Assembly (NCBI RefSeq): GCF_002727185.1
Contig: NZ_NIZW01000001.1
Location: forward strand, 496,001 to 560,000
Length of the DNA stretch: 64,000 nt
Direction of reading: 5' to 3'
Origin: Rhodopirellula bahusiensis
GTDB lineage: Bacteria; Planctomycetota; Planctomycetia; Pirellulales; Pirellulaceae
A program made the position numbers and the translations under genes. Of this stretch, positions 27,248-39,035 are shown in pieces; positions within the stretch are counted from its first letter, which is position 1; each line of letters begins with the position of its first letter. Under the pieces are notes generated by a model. The model saw only the letters and a program-made list of their open reading frames with translations. It made no database searches and was not told the origin of the DNA.

Positions 27248-30200
27248 ATGATGGAAGTGCTGTTTTTCATCGCGATTGGGTGGCTGATCATCACTTTGGT
27301 CGGGCACCTGACCTGGGTCGTTTTCGCGACCATCTTTCGGCTGGCGTTCGCCCCTAAAACGCTCTACCCGCCGACGCCAAATCCTCGGGTCGAAACACCT
27401 GAAACGCAACGATTCACCGCCCAAAGCCAGAAAAGCACGGCGAATTCCGGTGAACGACCCTCGGCGGAAGCGGACCTGGCCGCATTTTCCCGAATGATGG
27501 ATGCGCTGACCGCCACCGACCAGATCGATGAGCAGACCGCTGGCCGATTGAAAGCATCCGCCCAAGACCTGGCTTTGGACTCGAAGCCGAGAAACGGCGA
27601 GACGGTTATCGAACCAATCCCTCTCGTAACAACGCCTCAACCAATCGCGGATTCCGTCACCGCGGTCACAGCCAATTCGATCGAAGCACCGCCGATCGAA
27701 CTCGGGTCCATTGAACCTGCCCCCATCGTCGAGGAACCCGTCATTGCGGAAGCGGTCAATGCCGAAGCCGTCTACAACCCTCCGGTCCCAACGACGCCCA
27801 AGCGAGCTTTGTCGGAAGTCATCACTTCGTTCCTGGCACGCAACAACATTCGTTGGGGCGAACTGGTTGCTGGATTGCTGGTCGTGGTCTGCTCGATCGG
27901 TTTGGTCGTCAGCCTTTGGAATCCGCTGAGCTCCGCTCACCGAGTCGTGCCGTCGCTGATTTTCATGTCGGCCGACGCGGCAATCTTCGCGGCCGGCTTA
28001 TACACGGTTCGGCGATGGAAACTGCGGCACACCAGCCGCGCGGTTTTGATCATCGCGACGCTGCTGGTTCCCTTGTGCGTGCTGGCGGGAATGGCCGCGG
28101 CAGGCGCGGGACTGGATTCAGTCACGCTCTCCGACCCCGCGACGCTGGGCACGATCGTGGCTGGATTGGCCGGTTGCGGCTGGCTGCTGCTTCAATCCTC
28201 TCGCAGTTTGGTGGGTCGCGCCGATGCGTTGCCGATGACGGCCAGCGTCATCGCACCGACGCTGGCATTGCCGTTGCTTCCCACCGCCGCACGCCTGCTT
28301 GGTTCCAACGCTGGGTTTGCGGTTTTGGTTCCCGCGATCTGTGTCGCCGCAGCGATTCTTTGGCCGCAACGTCAACGACGCACACGCCTGAATTCGCGTG
28401 AACAGTCTGATTCAGTTGGCGGTCGAAGGCATTGGAAGAACCGTTGGCTGTCGCTCGGCATCGCCGCTTCTTCGATGGCCAGCGTCCTTGTCTACGCAGC
28501 GTTTCTGTTCAGCAACTTCGAGAACCAATTCGCAGTGCAGACGGCTTGGATTCAAATCGCGATCGCATCGATTCCGTTTTGGATCGCGATTGCTTCGAGT
28601 TGCCACAACGACTCGATGAAGCTTCGCCGCCCAGCCGATTCTTCGTCGAGCAAACGCGGATGGATGGCCAACTCGAACTTGATCGCGACAGTTCTAACGC
28701 TGCTTTCGATGGGTGCCGTCTTGGCGATCCTACCCGCGTCGCTTCGCAGGTTGGATTGGATCTGGATGCATGCGATCGTGGCCGCGGCGTCATGGCTCGC
28801 GGCCAGCATCGCACTGCGGCAACCGTCTCGCGTGGTCGGTGCGACCTTGCCGCTGGGGATCGCCGCGATGCTGTCGTCTCCCGTTTGGATGGGCGACATT
28901 ACCTGGGGCGACCTGCCGCTGTGGCGATTGATCTTGGGTGGCGAACCGATGGTCACGTCGCTTGGCATTGCCGCGTTGCTCGGTGGAGCCGGCATTGCCC
29001 TGAGCCAAATCGCGAAAGACAAATCTTGGGCTCGCGAATTGTTTGCGTCGAGCTGTTTCGCCGGATGCGTGTGGGGCGGACTCGCATTCGTCCAAGCACT
29101 GGTGCTCAGCTTCGCCCCGGCAACTTGGCTGGGACAGGTGCCACCGATGGTGGTCGATGTGGTGCTCGGTGTATCGGCGTTCGGATGCATCCTCGGATCC
29201 TTCAAAGATTCGCGAGCCTCGCTGGCAGCACCGGTGATCTTGGTTGCGTTCTGGACTTCCGTGCTGGGACTGCTGACCTGGACGAACGGTCAACCTCACG
29301 CCGATTTCACGTTGACACCTTGGATCGGACTGGCGGTCACGGTGTCTTTGATGGTTGCCGCCGCTCTTGCGAAAGCCTTGCTTCTCCGTCAATCAAACTC
29401 CGGCGAACAATCCAACCCTCTCGAACGATTCAGCTCGCTATCGCAAACTGCTGAGCAGTCGATGCGACGTCACGCTTCATCGGCGGGAGTGATGGCTTGC
29501 TTGTCAGCGGCCGCCTTAGGTTTGGTCGCTTTGTTTTCGCTATCCCCCAGTGGCCTCGAATCGCCCGGTTGGTGGTCCGCCAGCGGTCAACTTTGGCTGC
29601 TGGTCGCATCGCTATTCGGTGTCGCGATTTTGTTACGAGAACGCGGTTGGCTACAAACCTCGATGGGCCTGTCAGCGATCACGGTCGCGACCACGCTCAC
29701 CGCCTGCTTGGGCGTGACGGTTTGGCATTCGGAGTCTTGGCTGGGCGGAATTGCGACGTGGTGGGTCGCGGCAATCTTCGCGTCGACTTCGGCGTTGTGG
29801 ATACTCGTCCGAACCACCATGCCACTGCGAACATGGTTCCCAATCAACAAACTTCAAACAGCTCATCTGAACTGGGGCCAAATGCCAGACGGCCTGTTCG
29901 CGATGTTGGCAACGGGCACCATCGTCTTCACCGTCGCTCGCCAGTACGCCGCGATCGTGGCGGGCCCCCTGGAAGTGATTGCCCAGTGGTCCACCAACGA
30001 CTGGATCGCTGCCGCCGACTTCGCTTGGTTCGAATCAGCCGCGTGCTTGGGATTGGTCGCCGGCACCTCGGCGTTGTTCATTCTTTCGCGAAGCCACACT
30101 GAAGACTCGCACTGGTCAAAAGACGGCTGGCAAGATTGGTTCTTGGGCTTGCTCGGTGCAGCCAGTTTTTATCTGGCGAGCCAGCTTGGATTGGCATGGA

Positions 30201-33200
30201 CGGGCACCGCTGCATCCTGCTTGGTCGTCACAACAACGCTTGCCTGTGCGTTCTTGTTTGCATGGAAGTTCCGTTCCCGATTCGCGACTCAGCAATGGCT
30301 CGCCTTCCTTTCGCCGAGCCCATCGGAACGACTTGCCATCCACTCGATGATCGCGGGATTGGTGGCCGCGGGGTCATTGGTTTTGCTCGGGACGCGTTGG
30401 CTGGCACCGCTGTCGAACAACCAATCCCCGGATCGGTTCAGCACCCTCGCGGTGACGGCATGGTGGATCATCGCTTCGGTCGGATTGCTGTGGTCCAAAG
30501 CGGACTCTGCTCGCGAAGCAAAATTCAACGCACTGCTTTCCAGCGTCTTGCTGCCCGCGGCGGTAGGCATTGCCACCCCGGCGATCGCGACGCGAATTCC
30601 TTTCGTGAACCAGCCCTTGGTATGGGTCCAGATGTCGGTGTTTGGGTCGCTCGCCTGGTGGCTGCTCCAGCAGTTGATCAGCAAGACATCGGGCTCACCT
30701 GACAACACCTCGTCACGCTTCACCACAGGAGCCCACCTTTCGCGGGCTTGGATCCTGGTCGTTGGCTTGGTGTGCAGCGTTGTCGCTGGCTCCATCGCCT
30801 ATTCGTCAACGGGAACGATGCTGCAGTTTCCGTTTTCATTGTGGACGTTGCCCATCGGCGGGTTGGTGTCGCTGATCGCCGTCGCGGTGGCGATGCGAAG
30901 CTATGTCACTCCGGCTCGCGATGCATGGCCTTTCGCGATCAGTCTGCTGTCCGGACACGCGACGATTCTGGTTGTTTGGATGCAGTGGATTCATCCCGAT
31001 TCGGCGCTGACCATGTTGGGCAGCATCTGGCTCGCCGCATCGATCGGCTCGGCAGTGGTGCACTGGATACGAAACATCCCACTGCACGCGTGGCACATGA
31101 CACTGCTGACATTCGCGTTGGCTTGGGTCGGCTTGTTCGACAACGACACCGCACCTTGGGCTCTGTCGTCGCTCGCCGTCGCCGGCCTTTCAGTCGCGGG
31201 GATTTCATGCACTCGGTTCGGGCGAACGATCGCAAGCAGCGACCTCCCCGAAACCAGTGACGAACCGGAAACCGACACCACCCAACCACGACGTTCCACT
31301 TGGCAAACGATGGGTTCGGTCAATTCTCTGGCCGGATGGAACTGGCGATTTATCTTGCCACGATTGCTGGGATGGACCACCGTGGGAGTTGGCGGGTTCT
31401 TGCTTTGGAACACCGCTTTGGATCCGATCGTTGCGGTGGCCAAGTTTGACCCGACCTCGATTTGGTTGGCTTGGATGGCGCTGTGGGTGATTGTTTGGCG
31501 AAGTGTCAGAAGCGATCGCTCGGCTCCACTGGCCGACATCGAAACCGCTTGTGCGATGATTCCCATCGCCGCTCTGGGTTGGATGGAGTCACATTTGGCG
31601 CTGCCCAACTCCGCCTTTGCCGGTTCCGGTTGGATTGGCGTGACCAGCGGCACGTTGACATTGGTTTCGCTTGGATTGGTCGCCGCGTCGGCTTGGCTGC
31701 GCCCGAGTGGGCGAACGGTTTGGTTTGTCAGCCTCGTGCTTTCTTGCATCGGGGCCAGCGAAGTCGCTTTGTGGATCGGATCGCAGGCCGGACTGACAAC
31801 CAACCAAGGTTTCGCGGTGACTCACTTGGTCGTGTCGGCCGTCTTGGTGGCCTGGACGTTTGGTTCATCGCTGCTTGGAAAAGCTCGCCTGCAATTGGCG
31901 GGCTCGCTCGAACAAGTGACGCTGATTTGGGTTGGCCTCAGCTCGCTGCTGGCATGCTGGTTGGTCGTGGATCACATCGACGAACCGTGGCCGCGTGTTT
32001 GCATCCTTGCCACCGGTGCGCTCGCGTGGGTGTTCTTCGAATTGTCGGAACGAAACCTCGCCAACAATCCCACCACCACTGCCAGACGCCGTCACATCAC
32101 CGTCGGCATCGTGCTTTGGTCGGTCGCGTTGATGGCGGTGTTGACCGGACTGCCGCTGAAGCACCCTGCCCTGATCGCGGTGATGCGATTGTTAGTGGCA
32201 AACGTTTTGATGGTCGCGGTTCTGCTGCTGGCGATTCCCAAACTACTCAAGGGTCCGTTCCTGGATCGTTGGAAGGAAGCATTGACGCGTGGCGGGCTGA
32301 TCTCAGGCGTCGTCGCCATTGGTTCACTGGTCGTGATGTTGGCGTTGGAAACTGCGGTTCGCAAACCGGTGATCGGCATTCCCGGGATTAGCATGCCTGT
32401 CGTGATCGCAGTTGCAATCACGCTGGGCGGACTGGCCGCGATGGCAGGTGTCTTGGCGGTTTTGACTGGCCCCAATTCGCGACTGCCAAACGCGATCCGA
32501 AACGTGCAGCTCACCGATTCGCAGCGGAAATGGTTGCTGTACATCGCTCAAGGAGTTGCCGCGACGACTTGGTTGCACTTGTTCCTCTGCCGAACCGGAA
32601 TCGCGTTCTTAGGACTGCGACAAGTTTGGCCGTACGTTGTGATGGTGATCGCGTTCGCCAGCGTTGGCTTGACTCAGTGGGCGATACGCCGGGGCGATAA
32701 AGTGCTGGCCGATGTGATGCGTCGCACGTCCATGTTCTTGCCGATGATTCCCGTCGTCGGTTTCTGGCTGAGCGGTTCATACGCGGTGGTGACGCAATCG
32801 GAAGCTTGGTCGTGGACGTTTTTCAAAGGCACGACTTCCTACCAAGGTTTGCTGCTGGTCGGTGCGATCTACTACGGGATGATGTCGCTGCTGTGGAAGA
32901 ACGGTCTGCCGCGAATTGCGACGGTGGTGCTGGCCAATGCCGCGCTGTGGGTGACGCTGACTCAGGTGCCCGGTTGGGACTTCATCACGCACCCGCAAGC
33001 CTGGCTGATTCCGCCGGCGGTTTGTGTGTTGTTAATCGCTCACTTGCAACGCGATCGTTTGGACCCGGCCATGGGATCGGCGATTCGTTACGCGTGCACC
33101 TTGATGATTTACCTCAGCAGCACGGCTGACATGCTGCTGTCAGAAATCGGCCGCTCGCTGTGGGGACCAGTGATCCTGGTGCTGCTTGCGTTGGCCGGGA

Positions 33201-33436
33201 TGGCACTCGGCGTCGTTCTGCGAGTCAAACCCTTCCTCTACTTGGGCACCATCTTTGTGTTCCTCGGTGTGACCAGCATGGTCTGGCATTCGACTCAAGC
33301 GATCGATGCCGTTTGGCCGTGGTGGGCGTTTGGAATCACAACCGGGCTGCTTCTGCTGACCGGGCTGGCGATGATCGAGAAGCACCGCCCGCGGCTGAAC
33401 CAATGGGCGAACCAACTGGCGAGCTGGGAAAGTTAG
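27248..33436 (+). CDS. giant multi-pass membrane protein of unknown function (2062 residues)
   Basis: I do not recognise a defined family beyond a loose likeness to very hydrophobic DUF2339/DUF2157-type proteins. The first helix is at residues 5-33 (FFIAIGWLIITLVGHLTWVV). Residues about 40-195 are polar, Glu/Pro/Ala-rich and probably cytoplasmic. From about residue 200 to the end the chain is almost continuously hydrophobic, with Trp-rich helices separated by short loops; I estimate several tens of membrane spans. It contains no catalytic motif I can name. It ends with a charged tail (MIEKHRPRLNQWANQL). It stands alone between a terminator and a small cytoplasmic hypothetical gene. ATG at 27251 is an equal alternative start. 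Confidence 0.85.
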   Translation: MMEVLFFIAIGWLIITLVGHLTWVVFATIFRLAFAPKTLYPPTPNPRVETPETQRFTAQSQKSTANSGERPSAEADLAAFSRMMDALTATDQIDEQTAGRLKASAQDLALDSKPRNGETVIEPIPLVTTPQPIADSVTAVTANSIEAPPIELGSIEPAPIVEEPVIAEAVNAEAVYNPPVPTTPKRALSEVITSFLARNNIRWGELVAGLLVVVCSIGLVVSLWNPLSSAHRVVPSLIFMSADAAIFAAGLYTVRRWKLRHTSRAVLIIATLLVPLCVLAGMAAAGAGLDSVTLSDPATLGTIVAGLAGCGWLLLQSSRSLVGRADALPMTASVIAPTLALPLLPTAARLLGSNAGFAVLVPAICVAAAILWPQRQRRTRLNSREQSDSVGGRRHWKNRWLSLGIAASSMASVLVYAAFLFSNFENQFAVQTAWIQIAIASIPFWIAIASSCHNDSMKLRRPADSSSSKRGWMANSNLIATVLTLLSMGAVLAILPASLRRLDWIWMHAIVAAASWLAASIALRQPSRVVGATLPLGIAAMLSSPVWMGDITWGDLPLWRLILGGEPMVTSLGIAALLGGAGIALSQIAKDKSWARELFASSCFAGCVWGGLAFVQALVLSFAPATWLGQVPPMVVDVVLGVSAFGCILGSFKDSRASLAAPVILVAFWTSVLGLLTWTNGQPHADFTLTPWIGLAVTVSLMVAAALAKALLLRQSNSGEQSNPLERFSSLSQTAEQSMRRHASSAGVMACLSAAALGLVALFSLSPSGLESPGWWSASGQLWLLVASLFGVAILLRERGWLQTSMGLSAITVATTLTACLGVTVWHSESWLGGIATWWVAAIFASTSALWILVRTTMPLRTWFPINKLQTAHLNWGQMPDGLFAMLATGTIVFTVARQYAAIVAGPLEVIAQWSTNDWIAAADFAWFESAACLGLVAGTSALFILSRSHTEDSHWSKDGWQDWFLGLLGAASFYLASQLGLAWTGTAASCLVVTTTLACAFLFAWKFRSRFATQQWLAFLSPSPSERLAIHSMIAGLVAAGSLVLLGTRWLAPLSNNQSPDRFSTLAVTAWWIIASVGLLWSKADSAREAKFNALLSSVLLPAAVGIATPAIATRIPFVNQPLVWVQMSVFGSLAWWLLQQLISKTSGSPDNTSSRFTTGAHLSRAWILVVGLVCSVVAGSIAYSSTGTMLQFPFSLWTLPIGGLVSLIAVAVAMRSYVTPARDAWPFAISLLSGHATILVVWMQWIHPDSALTMLGSIWLAASIGSAVVHWIRNIPLHAWHMTLLTFALAWVGLFDNDTAPWALSSLAVAGLSVAGISCTRFGRTIASSDLPETSDEPETDTTQPRRSTWQTMGSVNSLAGWNWRFILPRLLGWTTVGVGGFLLWNTALDPIVAVAKFDPTSIWLAWMALWVIVWRSVRSDRSAPLADIETACAMIPIAALGWMESHLALPNSAFAGSGWIGVTSGTLTLVSLGLVAASAWLRPSGRTVWFVSLVLSCIGASEVALWIGSQAGLTTNQGFAVTHLVVSAVLVAWTFGSSLLGKARLQLAGSLEQVTLIWVGLSSLLACWLVVDHIDEPWPRVCILATGALAWVFFELSERNLANNPTTTARRRHITVGIVLWSVALMAVLTGLPLKHPALIAVMRLLVANVLMVAVLLLAIPKLLKGPFLDRWKEALTRGGLISGVVAIGSLVVMLALETAVRKPVIGIPGISMPVVIAVAITLGGLAAMAGVLAVLTGPNSRLPNAIRNVQLTDSQRKWLLYIAQGVAATTWLHLFLCRTGIAFLGLRQVWPYVVMVIAFASVGLTQWAIRRGDKVLADVMRRTSMFLPMIPVVGFWLSGSYAVVTQSEAWSWTFFKGTTSYQGLLLVGAIYYGMMSLLWKNGLPRIATVVLANAALWVTLTQVPGWDFITHPQAWLIPPAVCVLLIAHLQRDRLDPAMGSAIRYACTLMIYLSSTADMLLSEIGRSLWGPVILVLLALAGMALGVVLRVKPFLYLGTIFVFLGVTSMVWHSTQAIDAVWPWWAFGITTGLLLLTGLAMIEKHRPRLNQWANQLASWES

Positions 33437-33494
33437 TCCAATCAGGCAAAACAGGTCTCTCGTCGCGGGAGCCAAGTTCGCTAGACTGAGCTTC

Positions 33495-33510
33495 TCGCTC
33501 GAACGAGCGA
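33495..33510. promoter_or_regulatory. perfect palindrome upstream of the 243-residue hypothetical gene
   Basis: TCGCTCG-AA-CGAGCGA, a 7-bp perfect inverted repeat 30 bp before the start codon. It could be an operator or an mRNA leader hairpin. Confidence 0.35.
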
Positions 33511-33540
33511 TGAATTCGGCACAAACACGGAGGATCAACG

Positions 33541-34272
33541 ATGGCGAAGTCGGAACAACAAAAGCAAAAGAAGCTGGCCAAACTGAAAGCCAAAGAACAG
33601 CGAAAAAAGAAAGAGCTGGCCCGCCAGCAACAGATGATGGCGTCGATGGCAGGCAAAATGCGAGCGGCAGCCACCGGATCGATCGTGGACTGCATGATCA
33701 GCCCTGAGCTGCTGGTTCAAAAACCAGCCAGCCCCGCGATCGGGCACGTGATGCTTTCGCGAACCGCACCGGGTGGCCAAATTGCTGCCGCGTTCTTCCT
33801 GATCGATCTGGGGTGCATGGGTGTCAAAGACGCGACAGGCAACTATCGAACCCAAACCGAATACAACGACGTGATCGCCGACATGCGTTCGCGTCAGATG
33901 GTGCAACCTTGCCCGCCCGAGTTTGCTCGCGGGGTCGTGGAAGCAGCGATCGCCTACGCCGAATCATGCGGTCTGCAGCCGCATCCGGACTACAACAAGT
34001 TCGCGCCGTTGTGGCACCACATCGAGCCCGCATCGGTGGGAGAAGCAATCTCGTTCGGCTTCGAAGGGAAACCGACTTATGTCGCGGGCCCATTCGACGA
34101 CATGGCGAGGCAAACGCGAATCTACAACCGAATGCTCGACACCCTTGGCGAAGGCAACTTCGATTTCGCGATGGCAACGTTGGGTGCCCAGAACTTCGAT
34201 GACTTCGAACTAGACGAAGAGATCGAGCTCGATGAAGAGAGCTCGATCGTGCGGCTTGATTCAGCGGAGTGA
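33541..34272 (+). CDS. conserved hypothetical protein with Lys-rich N-terminal coil
   Basis: 243 residues with a good GGAGG ribosome site. The first 45 residues are a Lys/Gln-rich helix (KQKKLAKLKAKEQRKKKEL), likely coiled coil or nucleic-acid contacting. The body (about 50-215) is compact with SPAIGHVMLSRTAPGGQIAAAFFLIDLGCMGVKDA and a helical second half; the C-terminus is very acidic (DDFELDEEIELDEE). I know no function for this arrangement, which has the look of a conserved uncharacterised family. There are no membrane segments. Confidence 0.8.
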   Translation: MAKSEQQKQKKLAKLKAKEQRKKKELARQQQMMASMAGKMRAAATGSIVDCMISPELLVQKPASPAIGHVMLSRTAPGGQIAAAFFLIDLGCMGVKDATGNYRTQTEYNDVIADMRSRQMVQPCPPEFARGVVEAAIAYAESCGLQPHPDYNKFAPLWHHIEPASVGEAISFGFEGKPTYVAGPFDDMARQTRIYNRMLDTLGEGNFDFAMATLGAQNFDDFELDEEIELDEESSIVRLDSAE

Positions 34273-34290
34273 ATCGCCGGCCAAGGCGAT
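34273..34290. terminator. weak bidirectional hairpin between convergent genes
   Basis: ATCGCC-GGCCAA-GGCGAT sits exactly between the stops of the 243-residue gene and the convergent Tyr/Pro-rich protein gene. No T-run, so termination is only a guess from position. Confidence 0.3.
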
Positions 34291-36299
34291 CAACGATCCA
34301 GTGCGTGCCAACCTGACTCTTTGTGCTTGGTTGGCTGTGGCTTGACGGGTTTTGGCTTGACGGGCTTTGGCGTGATGGGCTGTGAAGCTCGTTGCGCCGC
34401 ATTGCTGGACGCTGTTGAAGGTCGCAGGCTCTGCACGCGAGTCGATCGATCTTGCATCGGCTGACGAACCGGCTGGTAGTCACCCACTGGCTCGGACAAA
34501 GCCTTCGTGGCTGGCATCGAAGGCCGACGTTCTGTCAGCGATGCTTCGCGGACTTTGTAGCCCCACTGAACCGGACCTTCGTCTTCCACCGATGGAACCA
34601 TTCGCGATTGAGCTTGCTCATAAGCTCCGCTGTTGGTGCTTGGTGGAGGCGGCAAAGCGGGCAACAAATCAGGCGCTCGCAATTGGCCCGTTTCCGATGT
34701 GGCAGGCGGTGTCAGTGACGGGATGGAACGAACCGGTGCGGTGCTTGGACGAGCAACCGGTGCGGCGGCTTGTACTCCTCGATCGTCGAACGCGTGACGA
34801 TAACCTTCCGGTGCTGGGATCGGACGCACGCGAGGTGCGGCGGAAGGATTGGCGGGAGCATTTCCCGATGTCAATCGACGCAGATCTTCACGATCTCGCA
34901 GGACTTCTTGCCGACTTCGGCCAAGGTAGTCATCCAGCGAGTTCTGGCTGCTTTCTTCGCTGCCGCCCTGCCCTTCCGACTCAGGTTGGTAGCGATAGCT
35001 GTCGTAAACATCGTTGGGATAGCTGTCTTCCGTTTCGGCTGGCTCGTCGGCCGGACGGTTCGATTGAGCTGGTGGTTCGATGCTGTATCGGTACTGCGTC
35101 GTCGGTGGTTGATCCGAAGGCGAAGGTTGTGATTCAGATGGTGGTTCACTGGCGTAAGGCGACCCTGTCAGCGGCGAAAGCGTTTGCTGCTGAGCGTCGA
35201 ATGGTTGCAAGTTCGAAGGAGTGGATGCCGGCGGAGCCATGGGTTGCAAGTCGCTTGTTTGCGCGACTCCACCGTAGCCACTCGGGTCGATCGAACTCGG
35301 GATCGAGGACGCCGAAGGACCACCGCTCCAACTTGGCTGGGCCGCAAACGAATCAACCGGTGCCGATTGCGTGTAAGGCGACGCAGCATAAGGCGATGCA
35401 CCGTAGGGGCTGGTCACCGGAGCCACCGATGTTGCCACACCGCACGAGTCGACCGTGGTCATGCACGGATCAATCGTGGTGGACGGCACCATGGCTGGCT
35501 GCGATGCCAAACCTTGGAATGTTGTGTAGGGCGTTCGCTGCAGTTGCTGAACCGTCGATTCACAAGCGCGCTGAACCGTGACCGTGGTTCCGGTGACCGG
35601 ATCCAAAGTCGTCGCGGGTCGGTAATAGGTGATTGGTGCCGTGTAATACGAACTGCGATAGCCGGTGCCGAGCAACGAATTGAAGAACCGCGACAAACCG
35701 CTACGGATCGGAGTCCGATAGCCATTCGATGTCGGGTAGGTCGTTGCCGGACGGTAAGCCGTGACGGGCTGGACACCTGCGACGTTGGTCGCGTAACTGC
35801 TGTTTGGATAGACGTTGCCTGTTCCCATGAACGGGCTGCCGGTGGAAACGGTTCCGCGGTAGCCAGCGACAACTGGTGAGTTCGTCGTTGGCAATCCCGT
35901 GTAAACCGACGGGTTGTCCAACGGAACGGCACCGTAGGCCGGACGCTGCAACGAATAAGGTTGCGATGGCGTGTAGATGCTGGATGGATTGAGCGGCAGA
36001 ACCGACGAGTTCGGCGCCGCGGTCATCAGAGGCGTGTAACCCGCGGTGTAGCCCGGGTAGTTGGCGGCGTATCCCGGAGGTGCCGCAATCGCGGGAGCCC
36101 CCATGGCTGTGCCGGGTGTGGTCGTGATCGTTGTGACCGGCGCACCCACGACCGGCGTGTAGCCGGCTACATAAGCGGGTTGCTTGCCGTACAACCAATC
36201 CGTCAGACAACAGGCGCTGGCAGAAGGAGTGGCGAACGAGCCCACAAACTGGCTCAGGACGGCAAACGACAGGACATATCGGCGATGACACCAACGCAT
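34290..36299 (-). CDS. exported Tyr/Pro/Ser-rich low-complexity protein
   Basis: 669 residues from the ATG at 36299 (an in-frame TTG is four codons upstream). A signal peptide covers the first 28 residues (YVLSFAVLSQFVGSFATPSASA). After CCLTDWLYGKQPAYVAGYTPV come many near-repeats of a Tyr-Pro-Gly/Thr kind (PGYTAGYTPL, YRPATTYP, ASPYAASPYTQ), then a Pro/Ser/Gln/Glu-rich half with DDYLGRSRQEVLRDREDLRRL and a Lys/Pro tail (KPVKPKPVKPQPTK). No enzymatic domain. Probably a cell-envelope or matrix protein; Tyr-rich repeat proteins of this kind are known from planctomycetes. Confidence 0.82.
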   Translation of the reverse strand: MRWCHRRYVLSFAVLSQFVGSFATPSASACCLTDWLYGKQPAYVAGYTPVVGAPVTTITTTPGTAMGAPAIAAPPGYAANYPGYTAGYTPLMTAAPNSSVLPLNPSSIYTPSQPYSLQRPAYGAVPLDNPSVYTGLPTTNSPVVAGYRGTVSTGSPFMGTGNVYPNSSYATNVAGVQPVTAYRPATTYPTSNGYRTPIRSGLSRFFNSLLGTGYRSSYYTAPITYYRPATTLDPVTGTTVTVQRACESTVQQLQRTPYTTFQGLASQPAMVPSTTIDPCMTTVDSCGVATSVAPVTSPYGASPYAASPYTQSAPVDSFAAQPSWSGGPSASSIPSSIDPSGYGGVAQTSDLQPMAPPASTPSNLQPFDAQQQTLSPLTGSPYASEPPSESQPSPSDQPPTTQYRYSIEPPAQSNRPADEPAETEDSYPNDVYDSYRYQPESEGQGGSEESSQNSLDDYLGRSRQEVLRDREDLRRLTSGNAPANPSAAPRVRPIPAPEGYRHAFDDRGVQAAAPVARPSTAPVRSIPSLTPPATSETGQLRAPDLLPALPPPPSTNSGAYEQAQSRMVPSVEDEGPVQWGYKVREASLTERRPSMPATKALSEPVGDYQPVRQPMQDRSTRVQSLRPSTASSNAAQRASQPITPKPVKPKPVKPQPTKHKESGWHALDR

Positions 36300-38605
<2,306 letters not shown>

Positions 38606-38684
38606 GCCGCTGCCCGCGACCCTCTTTCAATCCTTTTTCCACCCCCACATTCAAACTCAACTTTCAACTCACAGGAATCAACTC

Positions 38685-38990
38685 ATGGCCACTGCTAAAA
38701 AAATCAACCTGCGTCCTCTCGATGACCGCGTCGTGGTTCAACCCAGCGAAGCCGAAGAAACCACCGCTGGCGGCATCGTGCTCCCCGACTCGGCAAAAGA
38801 AAAGCCACAACGCGGCACCGTTGTCGCTGTTGGACCTGGCAAGCTGCTCGATAGCGGCAACCGCGGTGAACTCAGCGTTTCGGTCGGCGACGTCGTGATC
38901 TACGGCAAGTACGGCGGAAGCGAAATCGAAGTCGACGGACACGAAATGAAGATCCTTCGCGAAAGCGACATTTTGGCCAAGATCGGCTGA
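38685..38990 (+). CDS. groES: 10 kDa co-chaperonin GroES
   Basis: 101 residues with AGGAA ahead of the [38 protein letters not shown] contains the mobile loop ([12 protein letters not shown]) that docks on Gro[17 protein letters not shown] and [21 protein letters not shown] follow. It is the only groES in the window and lies between two groEL genes, so it probably serves both rings. Confidence 0.97.
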   Translation: MATAKKINLRPLDDRVVVQPSEAEETTAGGIVLPDSAKEKPQRGTVVAVGPGKLLDSGNRGELSVSVGDVVIYGKYGGSEIEVDGHEMKILRESDILAKIG

Positions 38991-39035
38991 TCCGGTTCGT
39001 TCTTTCACCCCAAAACATCTACGAGGAATTCAGTC

